From positions 186,001 through 250,000 of the forward strand of contig CANGYJ010000003.1 in NCBI GenBank assembly GCA_947458455.1: DNA of 64,000 nucleotides, in the 5' to 3' direction. Each line of letters begins with the position of its first letter. Position 1 is the stretch's first letter. The notes beneath the pieces were generated by a model. That model saw only the letters and a list, made by a program, of their open reading frames with translations, had not been told where the DNA came from and made no database searches. Positions 16,941 through 25,992 of the stretch are shown here, piece by piece. Origin of the DNA: Verrucomicrobiaceae bacterium (GTDB lineage Bacteria; Verrucomicrobiota; Verrucomicrobiia; Verrucomicrobiales; Verrucomicrobiaceae). Made by a program: the position numbers and the translations under genes.

Positions 16941-18374
16941 ATGAAGACCTCTCTCTTCCCCAACCGTCGTGCGTTCCTCCGCAACACCGCGCTCTCCGCC
17001 GGTGGCCTTTTCGTCCCCAATCTCCTCCTTGGCCAGGACGCCGCCAAGAAGCTCAACGTCGCCGGTATCGGCGGTGCGGGCGGCAAGGGCGCCTCTGACA
17101 TCGCCATCGCCGGTGAAGGTGCCAACGTCGTCGCCATCTGCGACATCGACGGCAACCGTCTCAAGGACGCCCAGAAGAAGTATCCGGGTGCCAAGATGTT
17201 CACCTCCTTCCAGGAGATGTTCAACGACATGGCTGACAAGATCGACATGGTCACCGTCTCCACGCCCGACCACGCCCACTACCCGGCCGCCATGGAGGCC
17301 ATCAAGCGCGGTAAGCACGTCTGCGTGCAGAAGCCCCTCGTGAACCGCATTTGGGAGGCCAATGAACTCCACGCCGCCGCCAAAAAGAAGGGCGTGAAGA
17401 CCAACATGGGGAATCAGGGCCACACCGGCGAGCAGATCCGCCAGCTCAAGGAATGGATGAACGCCGGCGTCGTCGGCAACGTGAAGGAAATTCACGTTTG
17501 GACCAACCGCCCCATCTGGCCTCAAGGCACCGCGGCGAAGGACATTTATACCGGCAAAGCCGCTCCGAAGCCCCGCAAGAAGGACGAGGCCAATGGAGTC
17601 GCCGAAGCAGTCGGTCAGGCTCCTGCGCATGTGAACTGGCAACAGTGGCTCGCCCAAGTGCCGGAACATCCTTACATGCCTGGTTTGCACCCCTTCGCCT
17701 GGCGCGGCAGCGTCGATTTCGGGGCCGGAGCCATGGGTGACATGGGCTGCCACATCATGGACGGTCCCTTCTGGGCCTGCGAACTCGGCGAACCCTACAA
17801 GATCGAAGCCGAAGTGGGCGACCTTACCGACATGAGCTGGCCCGCCTGGTCCCACGTCATCTGCCACTTCAAGCACGTCAAATACGGCGAGATCAAGCTG
17901 CACTGGTATGAAGGCAAAAACGGCGATGTGCCGATGAAGCCCGCTCGTCCCGCCAAGCTCGAAGACGGTCGCGACTTCAACAAGATGATCGGCGGCTTCA
18001 TGATTGTGGGTGACGAGGACACCATCCTCAACCCCGGCGACTACTGCGAAGCCCTCGAAATCGTCGGCAACCGTCCCAAACTGGCCAAGTTCTTCAAAGA
18101 GACGCCCAAGACCCTCGAACGCTCCCTCGCCCCCGGCAAGCCGCAGCTCGAGCTCGTCCGCGCCATCGAGCAGGACAAGATCGCCGGCAGTAACTTCGAC
18201 TACTCCGTGCCGCTCACCAAGCTCTGCCTCCTCGGCAACCTCGCCATCGGCAATCCCGGCAAGGTCATCGGCTGGGACAGCGCCAAGCAGGAGTCCGACA
18301 ACGCCGATGCGAACAAGATGATCAAACGCGCCGCCGTCCGTTCTGGATGGGAATACAGCGCTGCTGGCATCTGA
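16941..18374 (+). CDS. TAT-exported Gfo/Idh/MocA family oxidoreductase
   Basis: A 477-residue NAD(P)-dependent oxidoreductase-like protein. A twin-arginine signal (RRAFLRNTALSAGG, residues 9-22) precedes a Rossmann fold with VAGIGGAGGKG as dinucleotide loop and ICDIDGNRL after strand 2; HVCVQKPLVN near residue 133 corresponds to the EKP motif, with Gln in place of Glu. Exported members are abundant in Verrucomicrobia and Planctomycetes and are thought to act on sugars. The ATG at 16941 was chosen because it puts the RR motif near the start. A terminator follows. Confidence 0.9.
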   Translation: MKTSLFPNRRAFLRNTALSAGGLFVPNLLLGQDAAKKLNVAGIGGAGGKGASDIAIAGEGANVVAICDIDGNRLKDAQKKYPGAKMFTSFQEMFNDMADKIDMVTVSTPDHAHYPAAMEAIKRGKHVCVQKPLVNRIWEANELHAAAKKKGVKTNMGNQGHTGEQIRQLKEWMNAGVVGNVKEIHVWTNRPIWPQGTAAKDIYTGKAAPKPRKKDEANGVAEAVGQAPAHVNWQQWLAQVPEHPYMPGLHPFAWRGSVDFGAGAMGDMGCHIMDGPFWACELGEPYKIEAEVGDLTDMSWPAWSHVICHFKHVKYGEIKLHWYEGKNGDVPMKPARPAKLEDGRDFNKMIGGFMIVGDEDTILNPGDYCEALEIVGNRPKLAKFFKETPKTLERSLAPGKPQLELVRAIEQDKIAGSNFDYSVPLTKLCLLGNLAIGNPGKVIGWDSAKQESDNADANKMIKRAAVRSGWEYSAAGI

Positions 18375-18395
18375 TCTTCGCCTCGTAAAACTCAC

Positions 18396-18426
18396 GCCCG
18401 GTGGTCGAAAGGCCGCCGGGCTTTTT
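18396..18426 (+). terminator. Rho-independent terminator
   Basis: GCCCGGTGGTC-gaaa-GGCCGCCGGGC forms an 11-bp stem (two G-U pairs) with a tetraloop, followed by CTTTTT. It lies 22 bp after the oxidoreductase stop. Confidence 0.85.
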
Positions 18427-18509
18427 CTGGCCTTTTCGGGTGGCTCCCTGCTAGCCTGCATGCGCTGGAGGCACGTCACTCGAAACCTCGTGCCTCCTGC
18501 TCACTCTTT

Positions 18510-19337
18510 ATGTTCATCCGCCTGCTTCACCTGCTGGCCTTGTTTGCCGTGATGGCATTGAGTGCCTGTACCTCACCATCTTTCCGACGTCTGCCACCAC
18601 CTCTCGCGTTCACCAACAGTCTCGGCATGCTTTTTGCCGAAGTGCCGGTGGGCCATGGCGAAGTGCTTTTTGCCTGCGAGGAGACGCAGCGCGGCCATCT
18701 CGCGCTTTTCCAAAACCTTCCTTCGCTGGCTGCGAAGGAGGCTGCAAAGCCTGCCTCACAGGTGAGTTGGAAGGATGCGGTGGCTTTTTGTGATTGGCTC
18801 ACGCGGTTGGAACGTGAAAAAGGTCTCATCAGCATCCGTCAGCGTTACCGTCTGCCCACCGATCACGAGTGGAGCTGTGCCGCAGGTATTGGGCAGCTCG
18901 AATCTGCCCAAGAATCACCCATGGCTAAATCGAATCGCTTGGAAGGCCTATATCCTTGGGGCACCGCTTGGCCGCCACCGCGTGGTGCGGGGAATCTTTG
19001 TGGGCGGGAGTCACGGGCGGATTTCCCCGAAAATTTCATCGAGAACTATCAGGATGGGCTTTCTGGCGGCGATCTGAAGGCACGGGCCTCAGTGGCGAAT
19101 GATTTTGGCATCCACGATTTGAGCGGAAACCTATGGGAGTGGTGCGAGGACCTCTTTCGTCCGGGCACGAACTGGCGGGTGCTACGCGGTGGCTCGTGGA
19201 AGAGTGCCCGCCCGCAGACGTTGCTGGCCTCCCACCGCACGCATGATCCAGACAGCTACTGCAGCGATAGCGTGGGCTTCCGCTGCGTGCTGGTGAATGA
19301 AGGACGAGGCCGCATGCCTTGGGAAATTCGGAGGTGA
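18510..19337 (+). CDS. FGE-sulfatase domain lipoprotein (formylglycine-generating enzyme-like)
   Basis: A 275-residue lipoprotein (lipobox LSAC, Cys20) whose body is a formylglycine-generating enzyme / SUMF1 fold: VSWKDAVAFCDWLTRLE, YRLPTDHEWSCAAG, then DLSGNLWEWCEDLF and LRGGSWKSARPQ, ending VGFRCVL. The two active-site cysteines of true FGE are not both obvious, and many such bacterial lipoproteins do not modify sulfatases. No sulfatase is adjacent. A structural or unknown catalytic role is equally possible. Confidence 0.8.
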   Translation: MFIRLLHLLALFAVMALSACTSPSFRRLPPPLAFTNSLGMLFAEVPVGHGEVLFACEETQRGHLALFQNLPSLAAKEAAKPASQVSWKDAVAFCDWLTRLEREKGLISIRQRYRLPTDHEWSCAAGIGQLESAQESPMAKSNRLEGLYPWGTAWPPPRGAGNLCGRESRADFPENFIENYQDGLSGGDLKARASVANDFGIHDLSGNLWEWCEDLFRPGTNWRVLRGGSWKSARPQTLLASHRTHDPDSYCSDSVGFRCVLVNEGRGRMPWEIRR

Positions 19338-19370
19338 CGCCGGCGCTTCGGCGGCCATGATCAGCGGTGA

Positions 19371-20495
19371 ATGATGAACGAGTATCTCACGGCGGTATTT
19401 TGGCATGGGGAGCAGACGCATGTGGCGTGCTCTCCCGGTGAATCTGCCGAGGGGTTGGCCACGCGGATGGAGCGGGCGCATGGGTCGCAGGGCTGGTGCT
19501 TGTTTCAAACCAGTGGCACGGAGGGCCAGCGGAAGTGGGTGGGGCTAACGAAGGCTGCGATGCTGGTCTCCGCGAGGGCGGTGAATGCTCATTTCGCGGT
19601 GACGACGGCGGATCGCTGGCTGCTGGCGCTGCCGCTGTGGCATGTGGGCGGCTTTGGCATTCTGGCGCGGGCTTTTACGGCGGATGTGCCGGTGGAAACG
19701 CTGAGCGGAAAATGGGATGTGAAGGCTTTTGCCTCCAAAGCACAGGAAACGGGTGTGACGCTGACTTCGCTGGTGCCGACGCAGGTGTTTGATCTCGTTT
19801 CAGCGGGCATCGTAGCTCCGAAAAGGCTTCGTGGGGTGCTCGTGGGCGGCGGTGCCTTGAGCCAGGAGGTGCGGCAGGCGGCACTGAAGCTCGGTTGGCC
19901 GGTGCGGACGACTTACGGCATGACGGAGACTGCCTCGCAAGTGGCTTCCGAGGTGGCTGAAGGTGGCCGGATGGAAGTTTTGCCGATTTGGGAGCCTGAA
20001 ACGGATGCGGAAGGCGTTTTGACGATTCGAGGCCCGGCGCTGGCGAAGGGCTACGCCAGCCGTGAAGGCTCCGAATGGCGCTGGGAGCCGATTGAGGCTG
20101 AAAGAGGCCTTCGCACGCGGGACCGCGTTCAGCTGGCTCGCGAAGGCGGGCGATGCTTTTTGCGGTTCACGGGCCGTGAATCCGGTATCGTGAAGATTTT
20201 GGGTGAGCTGGTGGCCTTGGGGCCGATTCAGGAGCGCATCGAGGCGCTGCGGCTGGACCTCCAAATCATCGCCGGTGATGCGGTCGTGTGCGATCTACCG
20301 GATGCACGAGCAGGCTCACGTCTGGTGTTCGTCGTGAGCGGGATGCCAGCGGCGGATGCAGGACGCTTGCGGGAGGCTTTGAACCTCCACTTGCGAGCTT
20401 TTGAGCAGATTCAGTCCGTCGTGGCGCTAGCCCAGATTCCTCGTGGCGACCTCGGCAAGGTACGGCTGGAGGAGCTGAGAAGCCTGCTGGCCTGA
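19371..20495 (+). CDS. menE: AMP-binding ligase, MenE-like (o-succinylbenzoate--CoA ligase)
   Basis: A 374-residue acyl-CoA synthetase, shorter than most (about 450). Motifs are the phosphate loop FQTSGTEGQRKWVGLT near residue 44, ALPLWHVGGFG, and the adenylation motif TYGMTETASQ near residue 180; the DRVQLA aspartate and the late lysine segment GDLGKVRLEEL are also present. The compact size and PLWHVGG..FG motif resemble MenE, the fifth step of menaquinone synthesis. No other men gene is adjacent, so the symbol is a best guess. Confidence 0.75.
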   Translation: MMNEYLTAVFWHGEQTHVACSPGESAEGLATRMERAHGSQGWCLFQTSGTEGQRKWVGLTKAAMLVSARAVNAHFAVTTADRWLLALPLWHVGGFGILARAFTADVPVETLSGKWDVKAFASKAQETGVTLTSLVPTQVFDLVSAGIVAPKRLRGVLVGGGALSQEVRQAALKLGWPVRTTYGMTETASQVASEVAEGGRMEVLPIWEPETDAEGVLTIRGPALAKGYASREGSEWRWEPIEAERGLRTRDRVQLAREGGRCFLRFTGRESGIVKILGELVALGPIQERIEALRLDLQIIAGDAVVCDLPDARAGSRLVFVVSGMPAADAGRLREALNLHLRAFEQIQSVVALAQIPRGDLGKVRLEELRSLLA

Positions 20496-20497
20496 TC

Positions 20498-21106
20498 TTA
20501 CTTCGCGTCGCCCTTTTTGGCGCCTTCGGAGCCGGGCAGCGGCGTGATGACGGGGCGGTCCTTCATCTCGGGGGAAATGAGCCAGCCTTTCGGGTTCTTT
20601 GGATTCGGGATGAAGGAAATAAGGAAAAGCTCCTCGATCTTATCCGTGAGCGTTTCCTGCGAGGTGCGGACCACGACATGGACGTAACCTTTCTCTTTCT
20701 CGGCAGCGGCGGAGAGAACTTCGATCTTGAGTGTCTCTTTTTTGCGCAGCGTGGTCTCGGAGGCGATTTTGAGCTTCTGGTGCCAGGCGTTGCGGTCAGC
20801 CACATAGAATTCCTGCGGGCTCATCTTCTCGAGCTCTTTGTAATCCTTGGCATTGTAGCCCTGGAGCATGGAGGCCTCATCCGTCATCGTGGGAGCGGAT
20901 TTGATGATGCTCACAGTTTCACGCTGGCGGCGCTCAAGAGAATCGGTGACGATCATGTCCGCAGCGGTCTTCCAGTCCTGCTCGACGACGGCGGTGAGAT
21001 ATTTTTTCACCAGTCCAGCGCACTCATGATCGAGGGGGAGGACTTCCGCACGGAGGATGGAGACGGTGGCGAGAAGGCAGGCAAAGAGAGCAAAGGACGG
21101 GCGCAT
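20498..21106 (-). CDS. Secreted protein of unknown function
   Basis: A 202-residue protein with a signal peptide (MRPSFALFACLLATVSILRAEV). The mature part alternates helices and strands (VKKYLTAVVEQDWKTAADMI..., then EKGYVHVVVRT and LFLISFIPNPK), like the small alpha+beta fold of NTF2/DUF4878-type proteins, but I cannot name the family. The ATG at 21106 was preferred over an upstream start because it gives the signal peptide. It converges with the MenE-like gene, 2 bp apart. Confidence 0.65.
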   Translation of the reverse strand: MRPSFALFACLLATVSILRAEVLPLDHECAGLVKKYLTAVVEQDWKTAADMIVTDSLERRQRETVSIIKSAPTMTDEASMLQGYNAKDYKELEKMSPQEFYVADRNAWHQKLKIASETTLRKKETLKIEVLSAAAEKEKGYVHVVVRTSQETLTDKIEELFLISFIPNPKNPKGWLISPEMKDRPVITPLPGSEGAKKGDAK

Positions 21107-21309
21107 GAGGGGAGGGGCGAACGCCGCGTTTCTAATGCGGCGGGGGGAGGGCGTCAAATGACGATTCAAAGCGTGGGAGACGCGGGTGAATCGAGAAATG
21201 GATTTTGGTGCTAGCATTTTTCCTCCTCTTGAATGAACAGGGCTGCTACCGCCTCCGACAAAGACGGGGCTGAAAAACCTCAGCCCTCCTCACTTACACT
21301 CCACCCACC

Positions 21310-21669
21310 ATGAAAAGGAAACTCCTCCTCGTCCTCACCGCAGCATCTCTCGCCTCCTGTGCCGCTAGTCCCGGCACCCAGCAGGGAGCCGTCGTCGGAG
21401 GCCTTCTCGGTGCTGCCGCAGGCGGCATCATCGGCAATCAAAGTGGTCGCGGCCTGGAAGGCGCGGCCATCGGAGCCGCCGCAGGCGCGGCGGGCGGCGC
21501 GATGATCGGAAATTCGCGTGATCAGCGCAATGCTCAGCAGGGCGGTTATTACGATCAGCGTTCGCAGCAATCCGGCTACTACGATCGCAATGGTCGCTGG
21601 GTGCCCGCTCGCTCTCAGCCGCAGCAGCAGGGCTACTACGACCGCTACGGCAACTACCACGCCTATTAA
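21310..21669 (+). CDS. Glycine-zipper lipoprotein
   Basis: A 119-residue envelope protein with a lipobox (LASC, Cys17), then a glycine-zipper two-helix segment (GAVVGGLLGAAAGGIIGNQ and GAAIGAAAGAAGGAMIG), as in SlyB/OsmB-type outer-membrane lipoproteins. The C-terminal half is Gln/Tyr-rich with repeats of the form (Q)(G/S)GYYDR. A 7-bp hairpin (GGGCTGA/TCAGCCC, 21267-21286) precedes the gene by 24 bp. Confidence 0.8.
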   Translation: MKRKLLLVLTAASLASCAASPGTQQGAVVGGLLGAAAGGIIGNQSGRGLEGAAIGAAAGAAGGAMIGNSRDQRNAQQGGYYDQRSQQSGYYDRNGRWVPARSQPQQQGYYDRYGNYHAY

Positions 21670-21752
21670 GAAGCCGCGTGTCGGCTTCCGCTTCGGCCTG
21701 TCCCGCGAAGTCTTCGTTGGACAGGCTTTTCGTTTTGCGGGTAGATTTACGG

Positions 21753-22256
21753 ATGCTGCAAACCATCGCCGATGCTCGGCGCTTCTTTTCTCAAAACGAC
21801 TGGCGTGCGATCCTGGCACGCATCCATGCCCGGGACACGCATCCGATGATCCAGTTCATCAAATACGGCATCTGCGGCGTCGGGGCACTCGTGGTGCATC
21901 AAACGATCTGGATGCTGGGCTCGATGTGGCTGTATCCCGCCATCGACAACGACATCCCGAGGGCGGTCCGGGCGCTTCACTCCACCTACAACAACTGCAT
22001 CGCGGTGGTCTTCAGCAGCCTTTTCGCCTACTACACGAACGTGCTGTGGGTCTTTAAGCAGGGGCGGCACCATTGGGTGAAGGAGTTCTTCTACTTCATG
22101 CTGGTGAGCGTCATCGGCTTCATCGCAGGGCTGGCGGCTGGACCTTTCTTGATTCACAAATACGGCATCCACTCCGTCGTGGCTCAGGGCATTCTCGTGG
22201 TCGTCTCCGTGCTGGTGAATTTCTTCTGTCGGAAGTTCTTCGTCTTCAAAGGCTGA
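21753..22256 (+). CDS. GtrA family membrane protein
   Basis: A 167-residue GtrA-like protein with four membrane segments: FIKYGICGVGALVVHQTIW opens the first, NNCIAVVFSSLFAYYTNVLWVF is the conserved second/third-helix loop and VNFFCRKFFVF is the typical end. GtrA proteins are thought to move lipid-linked sugars across the membrane for polysaccharide synthesis. The ATG at 21753 was chosen; an upstream GTG at 21678 would add 25 residues without family similarity. It lies 6 bp before trmL. Confidence 0.85.
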   Translation: MLQTIADARRFFSQNDWRAILARIHARDTHPMIQFIKYGICGVGALVVHQTIWMLGSMWLYPAIDNDIPRAVRALHSTYNNCIAVVFSSLFAYYTNVLWVFKQGRHHWVKEFFYFMLVSVIGFIAGLAAGPFLIHKYGIHSVVAQGILVVVSVLVNFFCRKFFVFKG

Positions 22257-22262
22257 GCTGCC

Positions 22263-22730
22263 ATGCTGCATGTCGTACTTTTCCAGCCGGAGATCCCGCA
22301 CAACACCGGGGCCATCGGTCGCCTGTGCCTCGCCACCGGGGCGCGGCTGCATTTGATCCACCCGCTGGGCTTCAGCCTGGAGGATAAATACCTCAAACGC
22401 ACCGGGCTCGATTACTGGCAGCACGTCGATGTGCGGCAATACGACGACTGGGAGGCCTTTCGAGCCGCGATGCCCTCACCGAGCGCCATCTTCTTCGTCG
22501 AATGCGGCGGCGAGACGGATTACTGGGCTACCGAGTTCACCGAAGAGGAGGTTTTTCTCGTCTTCGGGCCGGAGACTCGCAGCATCCCGCCTTCACTGCT
22601 CGAAAACGAGTGCTGGCTGCGCATTCCCATGCGGGAGGGGGGCACCCGCAGCCTGAATCTCGCCACCGCGGCCGCCATCGTGATGTATGAGGCTATGCGG
22701 CAGCGGACCCTGGCGGGCATCGCGTCTTGA
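22263..22730 (+). CDS. trmL: tRNA (cytidine/uridine-2'-O-)-methyltransferase TrmL
   Basis: A 155-residue SPOUT methyltransferase that modifies the wobble ribose (position 34) of tRNA-Leu. Motif 1 NTGAIGRLCLATGARLHLI, motif 2 LVFGPETRSIPP and motif 3 RIPMREGGTRSLNLATAAAIV form the SAM-binding knot, and the length matches TrmL. Start ATG is directly after the GtrA gene; its end overlaps nothing in the downstream ABC gene when that gene is started at 22772. Confidence 0.93.
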   Translation: MLHVVLFQPEIPHNTGAIGRLCLATGARLHLIHPLGFSLEDKYLKRTGLDYWQHVDVRQYDDWEAFRAAMPSPSAIFFVECGGETDYWATEFTEEEVFLVFGPETRSIPPSLLENECWLRIPMREGGTRSLNLATAAAIVMYEAMRQRTLAGIAS

Positions 22731-22771
22731 CGCACGCGGCCACCTGCCGACTCTCGCCCATCTTTTTCCCT

Positions 22772-23449
22772 ATGAGCCAAAACGCCGCGCCCCTCATCGC
22801 CACCGACGTGCATCGCACCTACCACCTGGCGGGGCATGATCTGCCCGTGCTTCGCGGCGTGAATCTGGAGGTCAAAGCAGGTGAAAAAGTCTTCCTCTGC
22901 GGCCAGTCCGGCGCGGGCAAAACCACGCTGCTTTACGTTCTCGGCGGTCTGGAGCAGCCCACTTCGGGTGATGTGCTCGTGCATGGTCGCTCACTCTACA
23001 AATCGCCTGCTGCGGAACGGGCGCGGATGCGCAATCAGGTGATGAGCTTCGTCTTCCAGCACTACTTCCTGCTGCCCGAGCTCACCGCGCTCGAAAACGT
23101 CGCCCTGCCCGCCATGATCGGCGGCCGCAAGGCCGATGACCGCGCCCGCGAGCTGCTTTCCAAGGTCGGTCTCGCCGAGCGGCTCCATCATTTGCCCACC
23201 GAACTCTCCGGCGGCGAGCAGCAGCGCGTGGCCATCGCCCGTGCCCTCATCAACGATCCCGGCATCATCTACGCCGACGAACCCACCGGCAATCTCGACG
23301 CCACCACCGGCACCGGCGTCATCGACATGCTCATGCAGGTCGTCGATGAAGCGCAAAAGACCCTCATCGTCGTCACCCACGACCGCGAACTCGCCAAACG
23401 CGGAGATCGTCGCCTGCTGCTGAAAGAGGGCAGGCTGGAGGAAGGGTGA
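22772..23449 (+). CDS. ABC transporter ATP-binding protein (LolD/MacB class)
   Basis: A 225-residue ATPase: Walker A GQSGAGKTTLLYVLGGLE, Q-loop FVFQHYFLLPELTALENVALP, signature ELSGGEQQRVAIARALI and Walker B IIYADEPTGNLD. The sequence pattern is that of LolD, the ATPase of lipoprotein release from the inner membrane, or of FtsE/MacB relatives. No permease (LolC/E-like) is adjacent, so the partner must be elsewhere. ATG at 22772 gives the expected short N-terminus. Confidence 0.88.
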   Translation: MSQNAAPLIATDVHRTYHLAGHDLPVLRGVNLEVKAGEKVFLCGQSGAGKTTLLYVLGGLEQPTSGDVLVHGRSLYKSPAAERARMRNQVMSFVFQHYFLLPELTALENVALPAMIGGRKADDRARELLSKVGLAERLHHLPTELSGGEQQRVAIARALINDPGIIYADEPTGNLDATTGTGVIDMLMQVVDEAQKTLIVVTHDRELAKRGDRRLLLKEGRLEEG

Positions 23450-23453
23450 GCAC

Positions 23454-23495
23454 TTCGATGTTGAACGTTCCACGTTGAACGTTGAACGTTGGCCG
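23454..23495. repeat. Heptanucleotide repeat TTGAACG
   Basis: Six consecutive 7-mers: TTCGATG, TTGAACG, TTCCACG, TTGAACG, TTGAACG, TTGGCCG. This has the same period as the liv arrays but a different unit. Confidence 0.7.
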
Positions 23496-23496
23496 C

Positions 23497-25080
23497 ATGC
23501 CCCCGGAAAACTCCCCCACGCCCTCCGAGCCCGCTTTTCAACCGGCTGCAAGACCTCGCGGCGGCTGCATCGGCTCCGTCACGAAATTTCTCTTCTTTTC
23601 CGTGCTGCTCGTGGCGCTGCTGCTGCCCTTCACGCCCTTCGCCGGAAAGATCAAACGTGGCATCCAGCAGATCATTGAATCCGCCCGTAGCACGAAGGAG
23701 CGCATCATCACTCGCGAGGTGCCCAAAGAGATCGTCAAAGAGGTCCCGGTGACGAAGGAGGTCATCAAAGAGGTCGAAGTCGTCAAAGAGGTGCTGCCGC
23801 CGCTGCCGGACAAATACATCCCGCGCAAGGACGTGGATGTCGCCACGCTCTTCAACGGCATCACCGTCAAAACGAACCTCATCACCGAGGAAGGCAGTTT
23901 TGCCAGCCTTGAGCGCCTCGATCCCGAGGCCTACAAAGCCGAGTTTCAGCTCTCCATCCGCGTGCCGAAGGCCAATCAAACCCTCCCCGAGCTGGCCCGC
24001 ATCAATCCAAACCTGCCCAAAATCCTCCCCGGCCTCGAAACCATGCTCACCACCGCCAAAGTGAGCGGCTTTTACCACAAGCTCTATCAGAGCAAGACCA
24101 GCCGTGTGCAGAACGATCTCACTCGCCTCAACAAGATCCTCGACCGGCACAACTTCTACGACTGTGAGACCATCCTCGAGCTCACCCACCCCACCACCCA
24201 GCGCCGCGCCCTGCTCGTGCAGAGCGAAATGGATGTCGTGGCCGATGGCTCCGATGGAGACCGCCTGCCCACGCTCGACGAGTACATCTACATGTCCGAT
24301 TACTACCAGCCTAGCACCAGCTACGCCTGGCCCAAGGTCACCGCCACGCCGAACCCGCTCGTCGCCCGCTGGGATGAGCGGCTGAAAAAAGCCAAGGACG
24401 AATTCGCCGTCAAAGGCCTCTCCGCCGCCCGCAACCGTGAGCTGAACGCTCTCATCCAAGAACTCACCGTGCAGATCAGCGAGATGAAGGCCCGCAGCTT
24501 CCTCATCGCCGAAAAAGATCCCTTCGTCGTCATCTCCCTGCTCTTCCGCGGTTACGCCGACCAAAACAAACACACCCCGCAGATTGGCGATTACGCCTGC
24601 GTCATTCACGAAGGCAAAATCTACCCTGCCATCTGCGGTGATTATGGCCCCAGCTTCAAAATGGGCGAGGCCTCCCTGCTCATGTCGAAGACCATCAATC
24701 CCAAATCCACGCCCTACCGTCGCGGTGAAGACGATTTGAAGGTCAGCTACCTCTTTTTCCCCGGCACCGCCGAAAAGCCCAACACCGCCCCGAACCTCGT
24801 CAAATGGCGTGAACGCTGCCTTCAACTCGTCGGCGACCTCGGTGGCATCGGCCCCGGCTTTGAACTCCACACTTGGGAAGATCCCTTCAAGAAGCCCGAA
24901 GAGCCACCACCCGTCACCGCTGCCGCTCCCGGCACGACTCCAGCAGCCGCTCCCACCGGCTCCATCCCCCCTCCGCCTACTCCCACGCCCTCATCCGATG
25001 CTCCCAAAGCCGAGAGCAAAAATGTCGAGCCACCCAAAAGCGACGTGAAGAAGGCCTCGGCAGGGACGAAGTCGAAGTAA
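23497..25080 (+). CDS. Membrane-anchored GH75 chitosanase-like protein
   Basis: A 527-residue protein with an N-terminal membrane segment (residues about 30-50), then a charged stalk with repeated KEV(P/I/V) units (KEIVKEVPVTKEVIKEVEVV), and a C-terminal domain resembling family 75 chitosanases: SEMDVVADGSDGDRLP near residue 245, and IGDYACVIHEGKIYPAICGD followed by GPSFKMGEASL near residue 365. In GH75 the acidic residues of these motifs are catalytic. It ends in a Pro/Ala-rich tail. Substrate assignment is tentative. The ATG at 23497 follows the heptamer array. Confidence 0.6.
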   Translation: MPPENSPTPSEPAFQPAARPRGGCIGSVTKFLFFSVLLVALLLPFTPFAGKIKRGIQQIIESARSTKERIITREVPKEIVKEVPVTKEVIKEVEVVKEVLPPLPDKYIPRKDVDVATLFNGITVKTNLITEEGSFASLERLDPEAYKAEFQLSIRVPKANQTLPELARINPNLPKILPGLETMLTTAKVSGFYHKLYQSKTSRVQNDLTRLNKILDRHNFYDCETILELTHPTTQRRALLVQSEMDVVADGSDGDRLPTLDEYIYMSDYYQPSTSYAWPKVTATPNPLVARWDERLKKAKDEFAVKGLSAARNRELNALIQELTVQISEMKARSFLIAEKDPFVVISLLFRGYADQNKHTPQIGDYACVIHEGKIYPAICGDYGPSFKMGEASLLMSKTINPKSTPYRRGEDDLKVSYLFFPGTAEKPNTAPNLVKWRERCLQLVGDLGGIGPGFELHTWEDPFKKPEEPPPVTAAAPGTTPAAAPTGSIPPPPTPTPSSDAPKAESKNVEPPKSDVKKASAGTKSK

Positions 25081-25177
25081 ACCCCGACATGCCGAGTTTC
25101 ACCTCACCGCAGCCATCTCCCGTATCGGAAGCGATGGATGTTTCCTTCGTGGACAGTCTCGTCTTTTCACGAAGAAG

Positions 25178-25215
25178 TTCGAACCGCTGATAAGACGCTC
25201 ATCGGACGCTGATGG
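25178..25215. repeat. Dispersed repeat, copy 1 (CCGCTGATAAGACGCTCATC)
   Basis: Sequence beginning TTCGAACCGCTGATAAGACG recurs in inverted orientation at 28044-28070 with two mismatches over 27 bp. It lies in the 180-bp spacer after the GH75-like gene. Confidence 0.6.
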
Positions 25216-25260
25216 CTGCCATGCCTGTGGTCTGGAATGAGTTTCGACATCAGACCCGGG

Positions 25261-25692
25261 TCATTTCCCAGTCCACTCTTTGACCAGTTTGTTGCCCGCG
25301 GAGCCACCCATGGCGGTCACGCCTTTCTGGACCACGGTGCCATCGGTGTTGAAGAGCACATACACTGGCCGGTCAGTGGGTTCCTTGCCCACAATGTCGC
25401 GCACGCCTTTGTTTTTGAAGTCGGTGACGACAATCAAGAAGTTCTCCTGCACCAGCTTCTTCGTCTCATCGAATTCCAGCATGCCTTTGATGTGTGAGGC
25501 GTTGCTGGTCTTCTTCTCGTCGAGCACGAAGACCAGCACGCGTTTGTTGTCCGCCTTCCCGCGTTTGATCGCCGCGTCCACACTCACGCCAGCGGTCATT
25601 CCCAGCACAGCGCGGGAATCAAAGGTGTCCGCACGCACCGGGGTAAGAGCGAGCGTGAGGAGGAGAAGCGGGAGCAAGAACGTGGATTTCAT
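25261..25692 (-). CDS. Secreted thioredoxin-like protein lacking CxxC
   Basis: A 143-residue protein with a signal peptide ending VRAD. The mature part follows the thioredoxin-like order: KADNKRVLVFVLDEK strand, NFLIVVTDFKNKG, and then DRPVYVLFNTDGTVVQKGV with the cis-Pro-like turn. There is no CxxC motif; a Lys/Thr loop takes its place, so redox activity is unlikely. Function unknown. Confidence 0.65.
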   Translation of the reverse strand: MKSTFLLPLLLLTLALTPVRADTFDSRAVLGMTAGVSVDAAIKRGKADNKRVLVFVLDEKKTSNASHIKGMLEFDETKKLVQENFLIVVTDFKNKGVRDIVGKEPTDRPVYVLFNTDGTVVQKGVTAMGGSAGNKLVKEWTGK

Positions 25693-25992
25693 CGTAGGTG
25701 GGTTCGTGAGGTTAAAAGGACCGGTCGTGGATTTGGGACAACGACATCACACGGACTTTCTTGTGGTCTTTTCGAGTCTCGGGCTTCGAGGGAGTTTGGG
25801 AAGAGATTGGGAGGCGGAAGGGGGGCAGCCAGTTGCCGTCTGACGTCATTTCCTGTCTGCGTCCAGCTTGATCACAAATGGGGTGAAGGCTTCGCGTTGA
25901 GGTCCATAGTCGGTCTCTTGCACCCTGACACTGATTCTTCCCTTCCGTTTCCTCTGGCACCATCTCCTCAGGCCGTTTCCCCGGCTGATGGC

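Noticed and set aside
16917-18479. 520-residue minus-strand frame opposite the oxidoreductase
   Set aside because: Antisense shadow of a well supported Gfo/Idh/MocA gene.
18510-19337. True sulfatase-activating FGE
   Set aside because: No clear pair of active-site cysteines and no neighbouring sulfatase; kept as FGE-like only.
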